Under the pieces are notes generated by a model that was not told the origin of the DNA, ran no database searches, and saw only the letters and a program-made list of their open reading frames with translations. Positions 23,589 through 30,839 of a DNA stretch of 41,455 nt are shown here, piece after piece (position 1 is the first letter of the stretch; every line of letters starts with the position of its first letter). The stretch covers positions 1 through 41,455 of the forward strand of contig WQXF01000006.1 of NCBI GenBank assembly GCA_009784985.1, given 5' to 3'. The stretch is from Clostridia bacterium (GTDB lineage: Bacteria > Bacillota > Clostridia > Christensenellales > Aristaeellaceae). A program made the position numbers and the translations under genes.

Positions 23589-24614
23589 TTAGGCGCGCTT
23601 CCTCCCCACCGCCACATCCCGATTCACTGCCTGTTCCACCCAATGAGCCAAGCGCTCGTAGTATCCGCCCTCGCACACCTGAAAACCGGCCTCACCCATC
23701 CACGCCGCCACTTTGGATCGCGGGGTAACATGGGTATTAAAAGACAATGCCGCCGCGCCGCCCGGCTTTAGGGCCTTTAGCCAAGCAGGCAGCGCCTCGC
23801 GCATCAGTGATTCGATGGAGCGAGAGCGCCCTCCCTGGGCGTTTGTTGGTGTATGCTGCACGCCGTAGGGCAGATCGGCCACCAGCAGGTGGTGAGCGCT
23901 TGACCCCAATAGAGCCGGGGCGTTTCGGGTATCCCCACATATCACGCGCAAGCAACGCACATCCCCAGCCTTGAAGTGTTCGGGCGTATCGGCAAATTCG
24001 TACTTGGTAAGGCGGCCACCCAACTTGCCGCCCACGGTGAGCGCGCTCTCCATGCGTTTATGCTTTAAGCGATGGTATTCCAAGTAACGGGTAAAAAAAC
24101 CGTTGAGTTCTTTGATCTCGGTTTTGTCCGCGTCTGTTCCGGCGGCATGCCAACCCCGGCGAAGGGCCAAGAACAGCGTGGTACCCCGGCCACACAGGGG
24201 GTCCAGCACGTGGAGAGGCTCGTTGGAGCGGGCCGCAAAGTCACTGGAAGCCAGCGCCAAATTCAACAGCGTATCGGTAAACAGCTCGTTGGTTTTGCCT
24301 TTGTACTTAAGCAGCGCGGCCAAGTCCTCGCCTATGTAAGCGGGATGCTGCCGGGCCAAGGGAATCAGCGCCTCCCCCTCCCGTTTCGCCAGCACGTAGG
24401 ACGACGCGTGCAGCGATAGCAACCGCCACACCTCATCTGACAGAGGCTCACATTCAAAGCACAACCAAGGCGCACCGCCCATCTCCTCCCAGGCAAGGCC
24501 GGTCTCTATTTGTTGTGCAGCCAAAAGAAGCGCTAGCTCGGCTTCGGCCAGGGCCTGCAAAGAGGCAAGATAACGCGGATTGGCATGGGGCCGAAGCAAA
24601 AAAGCGTATTGCAT
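23589..24614 (-). CDS. Trm11/RlmL-like RNA methyltransferase (UPF0020 catalytic domain)
   Basis: 341 residues. The SAM motif is VLDPLCGRGTTLFLAL (about 138-153), and the catalytic N6/N2-type motif is VADLPYGV. This DPxCGxGT plus DLPYG combination is that of UPF0020/Trm11 RNA guanine or adenine methylases. No clear THUMP domain is visible in the N-terminal 130 residues. The RNA target is unknown. ATG 24614 (AAGGAG seven bases before) is chosen over GTG 24617. It follows the rpsU terminator. Confidence 0.8.
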   Translation of the reverse strand: MQYAFLLRPHANPRYLASLQALAEAELALLLAAQQIETGLAWEEMGGAPWLCFECEPLSDEVWRLLSLHASSYVLAKREGEALIPLARQHPAYIGEDLAALLKYKGKTNELFTDTLLNLALASSDFAARSNEPLHVLDPLCGRGTTLFLALRRGWHAAGTDADKTEIKELNGFFTRYLEYHRLKHKRMESALTVGGKLGGRLTKYEFADTPEHFKAGDVRCLRVICGDTRNAPALLGSSAHHLLVADLPYGVQHTPTNAQGGRSRSIESLMREALPAWLKALKPGGAAALSFNTHVTPRSKVAAWMGEAGFQVCEGGYYERLAHWVEQAVNRDVAVGRKRA

Positions 24615-24633
24615 CACAGAACTCCTTGTTGTG

Positions 24634-24666
24634 TCATAAAGAACCCCGCCGGATCATCCGGCGGGG
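24634..24666 (-). terminator. Rho-independent terminator of rpsU
   Basis: CCCCGCCGGAT and ATCCGGCGGGG (24644-24666) form an 11-base stem on paper; on the minus strand TTCTTTAT follows. Confidence 0.9.
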
Positions 24667-24681
24667 ACTTGAGATTGTGGC

Positions 24682-24855
24682 TTAGTACTTGCGCTTGCGC
24701 GCCGCTTCCGCCTTTTTCTTGCGCTTTACGCTGGGTTTTTCGTAATGTTCACGCTTGCGCACCTCCGCGATCACTCCCGAACGGGCGCATTGACGTTTGA
24801 ACCTCCGCAGAGCGCTTTCCAGGGATTCGTTGTCCCGAATGCGGATCTCCGACAT
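24682..24855 (-). CDS. rpsU: 30S ribosomal protein S21
   Basis: 57 residues: [19 protein letters not shown], then [23 protein letters not shown], and a basic tail. This is standard S21. GGAGGG lies eight bases before the ATG. It is monocistronic, between its own promoter and terminator. Confidence 0.98.
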   Translation of the reverse strand: MSEIRIRDNESLESALRRFKRQCARSGVIAEVRKREHYEKPSVKRKKKAEAARKRKY

Positions 24856-24880
24856 GGTCTTATCCCTCCCCTCCGCTCAT

Positions 24881-24902
24881 TTCGGTATGAACCACTACCG
24901 AA
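24881..24902 (-). promoter_or_regulatory. Leader hairpin of rpsU
   Basis: TTCGGTA (24881-24887) and TACCGAA (24896-24902) form a perfect seven-base stem with an eight-base loop, close before the ribosome site. It could be a site for S21 autoregulation or an RNA stabiliser; only the pairing is seen. Confidence 0.4.
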
Positions 24903-24933
24903 CCGAAACGGAACGGATGGCACCGTGTGTTCA

Positions 24934-24962
24934 ATTATACCGCATGCATCATTATTCGTCAA
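24934..24962 (-). promoter_or_regulatory. SigA promoter of rpsU
   Basis: Minus strand TTGACG, 17-base spacer, perfect TATAAT. Leader of about 70 bases. Confidence 0.85.
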
Positions 24963-24999
24963 CCCAAAAGAACACAGGGGAGCAGCGCACTATGGATCC

Positions 25000-25281
25000 T
25001 TATGGATACATTTGCGGATTTGCCCAGGAACTGCCTGGCGCACCACCTGGCCCCTGGCGGAAAAACTCTTGGGCCATCGCCATTTCGGCAGGCATGCCAC
25101 TTTGGGCATTGACCTCGTCGATGCTGGTATAACGAATCGAATAACCTGTAACCGCATTGCCACCCATATTCACGATGGCGGGTTGGTGATAGGCTTGTGC
25201 CATGGAACCTTGGGGGCAAACCATTTCGTTCATGTACTCCTGGCCGACATTTGTGTTACGATACTCATTGATGATAGGCAT
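25000..25281 (-). CDS. Small hypothetical protein, Met/Gln/Gly/Pro-rich
   Basis: 93 residues, not recognised. The N-terminal half has NVGQEYMNEMVCPQGSMAQAYHQPAIVNMGG, and the tail is GPGGAPGSSWANPQMYP. There is a single Cys, no signal peptide and no membrane helix. Composition is reminiscent of spore-coat or other structural small proteins, but no family motif supports that. An AAGGAGAG site seven bases before ATG 25281 makes it a real gene. A six-base palindrome TGGATC-6-GATCCA (25306-25323) lies just upstream. Confidence 0.65.
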   Translation of the reverse strand: MPIINEYRNTNVGQEYMNEMVCPQGSMAQAYHQPAIVNMGGNAVTGYSIRYTSIDEVNAQSGMPAEMAMAQEFFRQGPGGAPGSSWANPQMYP

Positions 25282-25376
25282 GTTTCAACTCTCCTTGCTA
25301 GCAACTGGATCTTTTTTGATCCATTGCATACTATGAGGAGATTAGAGGAGAGGTTCGAAGCTGCTCATCATTGCGT

Positions 25377-25724
25377 TTACCCCATGCGGCCGCTTAACTG
25401 GCTTCCGCCTAGGATATGCAGATGCAGGTGGGGCACGGTTTGGCAGGCGTGAGGCCCGCAGTTGCTGGCCAGGCGATACCCGCTTTGATGCAAACCCAAA
25501 CCCCGAGCCACCCGCGCCGCCGTTTGGAACAGATGGGCCAGGGCCCCGGCGTCCATGCCGCGCTCGGCAGCATCCAGATCGGTGTAGTGCTCCTTGGGAA
25601 TCACCAGCACGTGCTTTTCCGCCTGGGGCGAAATGTCGTGGAAAGCAAGAACAGCCTCGTCTTCATACACCTTGTTGCTGGGAATCTGGCCCTGGGCGAT
25701 CTTACAAAAGATACAGTCCTGCAT
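25377..25724 (-). CDS. HIT family nucleotide hydrolase/transferase
   Basis: 115 residues. The HIT triad motif is HLHLHILGG near the C-terminus, and the start MQDCIFCKIAQGQIPSNKVYEDE is the common one for HINT-type proteins. Such proteins hydrolyse AMP-lysine or AMP-amide links; the true substrate is unknown. AAAGGAGG lies seven bases before ATG 25724. It follows mtaB, a usual place in Clostridia. Confidence 0.95.
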   Translation of the reverse strand: MQDCIFCKIAQGQIPSNKVYEDEAVLAFHDISPQAEKHVLVIPKEHYTDLDAAERGMDAGALAHLFQTAARVARGLGLHQSGYRLASNCGPHACQTVPHLHLHILGGSQLSGRMG

Positions 25725-25738
25725 GGGTTGGCCTCCTT

Positions 25739-26134
25739 TCACTCTCCAAAAACGATCAATGTTGTTGCACCAGCACGATTCAAATAAACACTTTGTCCCC
25801 CACCCAGCATGTTCATTGTGAAAAATAAAACCATCCACATTTCATTTGCATCATCATAGTAAACCGCTATTGCATTGTAAATAAAATTGGTTTTGACTTC
25901 ATTTTTTGCTAAAGCAATGGCATCTTCTTTGCTTGTGATAGGATTTTCCTCCGTGTTAATAAAACCATCCGATACTACTCCCGGTTTACCAACTGCCCAT
26001 ATGTTTATATCCTCATCATACGAAAACGATTCTATCCCACTAAGAATTACTGGTGCTGTCGCGAATGAACTATCGCTCAGGTTGGCGATAGCCACAATCA
26101 TTAGCGCGAGGGATAATGCCATCATCTTTTTCAT
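25739..26134 (-). CDS. Exported small protein, NTF2-fold immunity (YbbC/YhhH)-like
   Basis: 131 residues. MKKMMALSLALMIVAIANLSDSSFATA is a signal peptide, probably cut near residue 27. The mature part has TSKEDAIALAKNEV, then MWMVLFFTMNMLGGGQSVYLNRAGATTLIVFGE. The alternating helix and W-V ... GG-x-x-Y-x-x-x-G strand order resembles NTF2-fold immunity proteins, but no toxin is nearby, and the match is by eye. ATG 26134 has GGAGG eight bases upstream. It sits between mtaB and HIT, where it is not a standard member. Confidence 0.5.
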   Translation of the reverse strand: MKKMMALSLALMIVAIANLSDSSFATAPVILSGIESFSYDEDINIWAVGKPGVVSDGFINTEENPITSKEDAIALAKNEVKTNFIYNAIAVYYDDANEMWMVLFFTMNMLGGGQSVYLNRAGATTLIVFGE

Positions 26135-26174
26135 TGCATATTCCTCCAAACAGATAAATCACTTACAATAACTT

Positions 26175-27494
26175 TTACGGGGCGAATAGAGCAGCACCTC
26201 CTACTGGCTCCCCTACCAACTCATCACCTTCTATTGCGGTGAGCTGTGCCTGTTGCAGCACGCCGGGTTGCCCCCCCGGCAGCAGCACCCGCACATACTC
26301 GGGCGTATATCCGGCTGCCCAGCCCTCTCCCCGCTCCGGCACAAGCTCCTCGATCAGCACCTCACGGGTGACGCCCAGCAGCCCTTGCAAATAAGCCCGT
26401 TGCAGCCTGCGGCCCTGGGCAATCAGCTCCCGCGCCCGCTCCTCCCGTTGGGCCTTGGGCACCGGATTGGGCATCGTTGCCGCCGGAGTGCCTGCCCGCT
26501 CCGAGTACGGGAACACGTGCATCCGCGCAAAGGCCGCTTCTTCCACCACGCGCTGGGTTTGGGCAAACTCTTCTTCAGTTTCGCCGGGGAAACCGGTCAT
26601 CACATCGGTGGTGATGGCGGCCTGGGGAAAGGCCTGCCGCAGCATCCCGCAGGCACGCAAAAATGTTGCGGCAGTGTATCGTCGGCCCATGCGGGCCAGC
26701 ACCCCGTCGCTGCCACTTTGCAACGACAGATGAAAATGCGGGCACACCTTGGGCAAATCCCGCAACGTTTCCAAAAACGCCGGGGTAATTGCGCGGGGCT
26801 CCAATGAGCCCAAACGAATCCGCCGCACGCCCTGGGGCACATGAGCAACTTGGATTGCATCTATCAGCGATATGGTGCCATCCATCTCCCGCCCATAGGA
26901 GTTCAGGTGGATGCCGGTGAGCACCAACTCGGCAAACCCGGCTGCGGCCAGCCGATCTGCCTCGGCGCCCACATCTGCCAGCGGGCGCGAGCGCACCGGC
27001 CCGCGCACCTGAGGGATGATGCAGTAGGTGCAGCGCTGATCGCAACCCTCTTGAATCTTAAGTACGGCTCGGGTGCGCCCCTCGTGGGCGGTAATGGCCA
27101 GCGGCTCAAAGGGCGCGGCATCTAGCTCCTGTACCGCCACCAGGGAGACACCCTCGTCCAGGGCCCGCCGGAGCAGGCTCACCACCTCGGCCCGGCGCTG
27201 GGTGCCAAGCACCAGGCGCACGCCGGGCAGTTGCAAGTCCCTTGGGGCGCGCTGGGCCAAACATCCCGCCACCACCACCGCCGCTTGGGGGTTGGTACGC
27301 AGGGCACGCCGCACCGCCTGCATGGATTTTTTATCGCCGGTTCCCGTAACTGTACAAGTGTTGACTACATACACATCGGCTGGCCTGTCGAAGGCGATGT
27401 GGGTGTACCCGGCGGCTAAAAAGGCCTCCAGCATGGCCTGGGAATCATATTGATTCACCTTGCAGCCAAGGGTATAAAATGCCACGGTTTGCAT
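26175..27494 (-). CDS. mtaB: tRNA t6A37 C2-methylthiotransferase MtaB
   Basis: 439 residues. It adds a methylthio group to t6A37 to give ms2t6A. The N-terminal UPF0004 domain starts VAFYTLGCKVNQYDSQAM with further Cys in VNTCTVTG and GCLAQ; the radical SAM cluster motif is CDQRCTYC; the C-terminal TRAM domain starts near VLIEELVPE. GCKVNQYDSQ distinguishes MtaB from MiaB and RimO. ATG 27494 lies two bases behind the rsmE stop. The substrate t6A comes from the Sua5 pathway. Confidence 0.95.
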   Translation of the reverse strand: MQTVAFYTLGCKVNQYDSQAMLEAFLAAGYTHIAFDRPADVYVVNTCTVTGTGDKKSMQAVRRALRTNPQAAVVVAGCLAQRAPRDLQLPGVRLVLGTQRRAEVVSLLRRALDEGVSLVAVQELDAAPFEPLAITAHEGRTRAVLKIQEGCDQRCTYCIIPQVRGPVRSRPLADVGAEADRLAAAGFAELVLTGIHLNSYGREMDGTISLIDAIQVAHVPQGVRRIRLGSLEPRAITPAFLETLRDLPKVCPHFHLSLQSGSDGVLARMGRRYTAATFLRACGMLRQAFPQAAITTDVMTGFPGETEEEFAQTQRVVEEAAFARMHVFPYSERAGTPAATMPNPVPKAQREERARELIAQGRRLQRAYLQGLLGVTREVLIEELVPERGEGWAAGYTPEYVRVLLPGGQPGVLQQAQLTAIEGDELVGEPVGGAALFAP

Positions 27495-27496
27495 GC

Positions 27497-28219
27497 TCAC
27501 TCCATCTCTCCGCACAAGGCCAAAATGGCGGCCAGCGCGGCCATACCGGCGGTTTCGGTGCGCAATACACGCGGCCCCAGTGTTACGATCTTAGCTCCCA
27601 GTCCACGCAATCGCCCGACCTCATCCTCGGTGATGCCCCCTTCCGGGCCGATCACCAGGCCGATACACGAAGGTTTGCCCGCCAGCACCTCGCCAAGGCT
27701 TCCATCTTCAGCATCTTCCCACGGGACGATGATCAATTGTTGCTCAGCAAATATAGAATCATCCAACTTTATTGGCCCCTGAATCTGCGGAACCCAGGCC
27801 CGGCCGCATTGTTTGGTTGCCTCCCGTGCGATGCGCTGCCAGCGTTGACACTGAGCCGATGTCCGCTTGGCATCCAGCCGTACCACACAGCGCAACATCT
27901 CCAGCGGCTGCACGGCATGCACACCCAATTCTGTGCACTTTTGCACGATGCTGTCAAACTTATCTCCTTTTGCAAGGCCCTGAAACAGCGTGACCCGAAC
28001 CCTCGGCTCCCGATCAGGAAGCCGCGCCGACACCACTGCCCGCACCTGGTGCTTGCCCACCATCGAAAGGGTGGCCGCATACACGCCCTGCCCATCCAGC
28101 AACTCTACCGTTTCGCCCGGCATCAGGCGTAACACCAGAGCCGCATGATGAGCCTCTGTTGGGGGCAACACACTCTCTTCCCCCACCCGGCACGGATCGT
28201 CCACAAAAAAGCGATGCAT
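27497..28219 (-). CDS. rsmE: 16S rRNA (uracil1498-N3)-methyltransferase
   Basis: 240 residues. The start MHRFFVDDPCRVGEESVLPPTEAHHAALVLRL and the SPOUT knot region IGLVIGPEGGITEDEVGRLR then VTLGPRVLRTETAG are those of RsmE. ATG 28219 lies five bases behind the prmA stop, with GGGGGT upstream. Confidence 0.96.
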   Translation of the reverse strand: MHRFFVDDPCRVGEESVLPPTEAHHAALVLRLMPGETVELLDGQGVYAATLSMVGKHQVRAVVSARLPDREPRVRVTLFQGLAKGDKFDSIVQKCTELGVHAVQPLEMLRCVVRLDAKRTSAQCQRWQRIAREATKQCGRAWVPQIQGPIKLDDSIFAEQQLIIVPWEDAEDGSLGEVLAGKPSCIGLVIGPEGGITEDEVGRLRGLGAKIVTLGPRVLRTETAGMAALAAILALCGEME

Positions 28220-28224
28220 CGATT

Positions 28225-29175
28225 CTACCCCCGTTTGGCAGCCAGGCACACCCATTCGCCCTGTTCCAAACGCTCGGTTATCTCGTAGCCCGCAGCGCAA
28301 AGGGACTCCAGCACATCCTGCTCCCGCTCACGAATGATGCCCGAGCAGATCATCACACCACCGGGCACGATGTGCCCCCGGGCCGGTTCCGCCAGCACGC
28401 GGATCACATCGGCGATGATATTGGCCACCAGCACATCGGCAGCTTCACCAACCGGGCGCTCTTTGAGCAGATCGCCCTGCCGCACGCTCACCGTATCGGC
28501 GACGCCGTTGGCTTGTACATTGCGCTCGGCCACCAATACGGCGTTGGGATCAATATCGATGGCTGTCACCGCCCCCGCGCCCAGCAGCGCGCAAGCGATG
28601 CCCAGTATGCCCGTGCCGCAGCCCACATCGAGGCAAACGCAGCCGGGCTTTACGTACTTCTCTAGCAAACGCAGGCACATGGCAGTGGTCTCGTGGGTGC
28701 CGGTGCCAAAGGCCATGCCGGGATCCATCTCAATCACCAGATCGCCTGGTTGACAAGCATACGCCTCCCACGAAGGTTTCACCACCAGCCGCTCACCCGC
28801 GCGAAAGGGTTTGTAATACTGCTTCCAGTGCTCAGCCCAATCTTCCTCGTGTACGATTGAAGATTCCAACGCCAGGCTGCCCAAGGGCAGGCCAGTGTCC
28901 ATGGCCCCCAAAACAAGCAGCCGCTCGCCCACAAGAGCCAATGTCTCGGTTACGGCGGCGTTTTGGGCAAAGTAGGCCTTCACCAGCACGTCATCGGGCA
29001 TGTTTTGAATCACCAACTCGTCGATCAAGTCCCACATGCCCTGGTCTTGGGGCAGGTTGGCGACCTCCGCTTTGTCGATGATCTCGGCGCCCCCGGCCCC
29101 TGCTTCGCACAGCAGGTTGGCGACGATGTCCGCGCCTTGGGCGGTGGTGTGGATGGTGGCTTCGATCCAGTGCAT
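28225..29175 (-). CDS. prmA: Ribosomal protein L11 methyltransferase
   Basis: 316 residues. The N-terminal L11-binding part starts MHWIEATIHTTAQGADIVANLLCEAG. The SAM motif is CLDVGCGTGILGIACALLGA, and DVLVANIIADVI is the NI-x-A motif of the family; DPGMAFGTGTHETT precedes it. ATG 29175 overlaps the stop of the small upstream gene as TAATG. GEPV codons before the ATG supply no better start. Confidence 0.96.
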   Translation of the reverse strand: MHWIEATIHTTAQGADIVANLLCEAGAGGAEIIDKAEVANLPQDQGMWDLIDELVIQNMPDDVLVKAYFAQNAAVTETLALVGERLLVLGAMDTGLPLGSLALESSIVHEEDWAEHWKQYYKPFRAGERLVVKPSWEAYACQPGDLVIEMDPGMAFGTGTHETTAMCLRLLEKYVKPGCVCLDVGCGTGILGIACALLGAGAVTAIDIDPNAVLVAERNVQANGVADTVSVRQGDLLKERPVGEAADVLVANIIADVIRVLAEPARGHIVPGGVMICSGIIREREQDVLESLCAAGYEITERLEQGEWVCLAAKRG

Positions 29176-29405
29176 TACGGGTTCACCCCAAAATGCGCCG
29201 CCATCTCTTCGGCGGACGCAAAGGACACGCACTCGCCGCGCAGTATTTGCTCATGCCCTTCTTTGATGCGTTCGCTATCTTCTGGGGAAATATAATCGAA
29301 ATCTCTCTGGGCAACAAAGCAAGCCGCAACCTTGTACAACGCGTCAAGCTGCATTTCATCCAGCGTATCGATGACTTTGTGCAGTTTCATTGCCATGGCA
29401 GACAT
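29175..29405 (-). CDS. Small antitoxin-like protein
   Basis: 76 residues: MSAMAMKLHKVIDTLDEMQLDALYKVAACFVAQ, then ISPEDSERIKEGHEQILRGECVSFASAEEMAAHFGVNP. The second half resembles the tails of orphan or RelB-partner antitoxins common in Clostridia. AAGGAGG lies seven bases before ATG 29405. It directly precedes prmA and overlaps it by one base. No complete toxin is beside it; the 37-codon gene upstream could be a toxin remnant. Confidence 0.6.
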   Translation of the reverse strand: MSAMAMKLHKVIDTLDEMQLDALYKVAACFVAQRDFDYISPEDSERIKEGHEQILRGECVSFASAEEMAAHFGVNP

Positions 29406-29418
29406 GCTAAACCCTCCT

Positions 29419-29532
29419 TTACTTATAAGCGTCGCCACGCGGTAGAATGTCATCAATCATAACCCGGCCCGCCGTATTTGCGTCTAGTTTTCCGAATGTT
29501 TTCATGGCGTTATTGGAGAAGTCGAAGTTCAT
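29419..29532 (-). CDS. 37-residue protein, possible truncated RelE-like toxin
   Basis: ATG 29532 has a perfect AGGAGG seven to eight bases upstream, and the stop is directly followed by the ribosome site of the next gene. Residues 3-28 (FDFSNNAMKTFGKLDANTAG, then RVMIDDI) recall the first strand and helix of RelE toxins (x-x-A-x-K-x-L-x-K-L-D), after which the chain ends. It is either a remnant or a distinct small protein. Coding status rests on the strong ribosome site and tight packing. Confidence 0.5.
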   Translation of the reverse strand: MNFDFSNNAMKTFGKLDANTAGRVMIDDILPRGDAYK

Positions 29533-29564
29533 TTGATTTCCTCCTGCGTGTCGGGGGTATTCAT

Positions 29565-29593
29565 ATTCTATCTGTTGTATGTTTTCATGTCAA
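29565..29593 (-). promoter_or_regulatory. SigA promoter of the small cassette and prmA-rsmE-mtaB
   Basis: Minus strand TTGACA, 17-base spacer, TAGAAT, directly after the dnaJ terminator. It makes expression of prmA and the following genes independent of the heat-shock promoter. Confidence 0.8.
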
Positions 29594-29619
29594 GCGAAGA
29601 TGGTAAGCCAAGCCATACA

Positions 29620-29650
29620 TAAAAAACTCCCCACCACAAAGCAGTGGGGA
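29620..29650 (-). terminator. Rho-independent terminator of the heat-shock operon
   Basis: TCCCCAC (29628-29634) and GTGGGGA (29644-29650) form a seven-base stem; on the minus strand TTTTTTATG follows. It is 18 bases behind the dnaJ stop. Confidence 0.88.
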
Positions 29651-29668
29651 ACCCCAATTTATACCACC

Positions 29669-30802
29669 CTACTTAAACCCCTCTTTAAGCCGCTCCAAAA
29701 ACGACTTTCGCCCCTCGTACTCCTTGCCGGTAAGGCTATCCTCAAACTGGCGGAGCAAATCCTTTTGTTTGTCGGTAAGCCGCTTGGGAATCTCCACCCG
29801 CACCTTCACAAACATATCGCCCTTGCCGCTACCCCGCAGCACCGGGATGCCCTGGCCGCGCAGGCGCAGTACGGCATCATTCTGCGTGCCCTCTGGCACG
29901 GTGAGCTTCACCGCGCCATCTAACGTGGGCACATCAATCTCCGCGCCCAATGAAGCTTGGGAGAAAGAGATCGGTATCTCGCAGCGCAGGTTGTAACCGT
30001 CGCGCTTAAATAGCTTGTGGGGGCGCACGGAGATGTACACATACAAGTCGCCGGGTGGGCCGCCACGTAGGCCCGGCTCGCCCTGTTCGCTCATGGTCAT
30101 CACCTGGCCGTTGTCGATACCGGCGGGTATGTTCACCGTGGCGGTGCGCAACATACGCGTACGTCCGTTGCCGCCGCATTTGGGGCACTTATCGGCGATG
30201 ATTTTGCCTGAACCGCCGCAGCTGGTGCAGGTGCGCACGCTGGCGATCTGCCCAAATAACGACTGACTGGTTACTTTGACTTGGCCAGCGCCGTTGCAGG
30301 TGGGGCAGGTTTTGGCCTGGGTGCCTGCCCGTGCGCCGCTGCCCGAACAGGCCTCGCACTGCTCGTTGCGGTTGAACTTAAACTCCTTTTTGCAGCCTTT
30401 GGCCGCTTCATCAAAGGAGATGGTTAGATCGTAACGCAAATCCGCGCCCCGCTCGGGGCCGTTGCGGCGCTGCTGCCTGCCGCCCATGCCGCCAAAGAAT
30501 TCAGATAGGATGTCGCCAAAGTCGGGCGCGCCTCCAAAGCCGCCAAATCCGCCGAACCCGCCCGGGCCGCCCATATTGGGTCCCTCGTGCCCAAACTGAT
30601 CGTACCGGGCGCGCTTGTTGCCGTCGGAGAGCACTTCGTAGGCCTCGTTGACCTCTTTAAAGCGCTCTTCGGCGTTTTTGTCGTTGGGGTGCAGGTCGGG
30701 ATGGCTCTCCTTGGCGGCCTTGCGGTAGGCTCGCTTGATCTCATCGTCGGAGGCATTTTTGTTTACACCCAGCAACTCGTAATAGTCGCGTTTGTTCGCC
30801 AA
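29669..30802 (-). CDS. dnaJ: Chaperone DnaJ (Hsp40)
   Basis: 377 residues. It stimulates DnaK. J domain with HPD (SHPDLHPND), a Gly/Phe-rich stretch (GGPGGFGGFGGFGG), four CxxCxGxG zinc repeats (CEACSGSG, CPTCNGAG, CTSCGGSG, CPKCGGNG), and the C-terminal substrate domain. No ATG is available. TTG 30802 gives the family start MANKRDYYELLG and has GGTGAG five bases up; GTG 30808 is the alternative and adds two residues. Confidence 0.96.
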   Translation of the reverse strand: MANKRDYYELLGVNKNASDDEIKRAYRKAAKESHPDLHPNDKNAEERFKEVNEAYEVLSDGNKRARYDQFGHEGPNMGGPGGFGGFGGFGGAPDFGDILSEFFGGMGGRQQRRNGPERGADLRYDLTISFDEAAKGCKKEFKFNRNEQCEACSGSGARAGTQAKTCPTCNGAGQVKVTSQSLFGQIASVRTCTSCGGSGKIIADKCPKCGGNGRTRMLRTATVNIPAGIDNGQVMTMSEQGEPGLRGGPPGDLYVYISVRPHKLFKRDGYNLRCEIPISFSQASLGAEIDVPTLDGAVKLTVPEGTQNDAVLRLRGQGIPVLRGSGKGDMFVKVRVEIPKRLTDKQKDLLRQFEDSLTGKEYEGRKSFLERLKEGFK

Positions 30803-30839
30803 ATCCACTCACCGCCCTGCCGCGCTTAATCGCTGTGTA

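Noticed and set aside
25306-25323. TGGATC-6-GATCCA as a terminator
   Set aside because: Six-base stem with a homopolymer loop and no T run on the reading strand; kept only as a note in the neighbouring gene.
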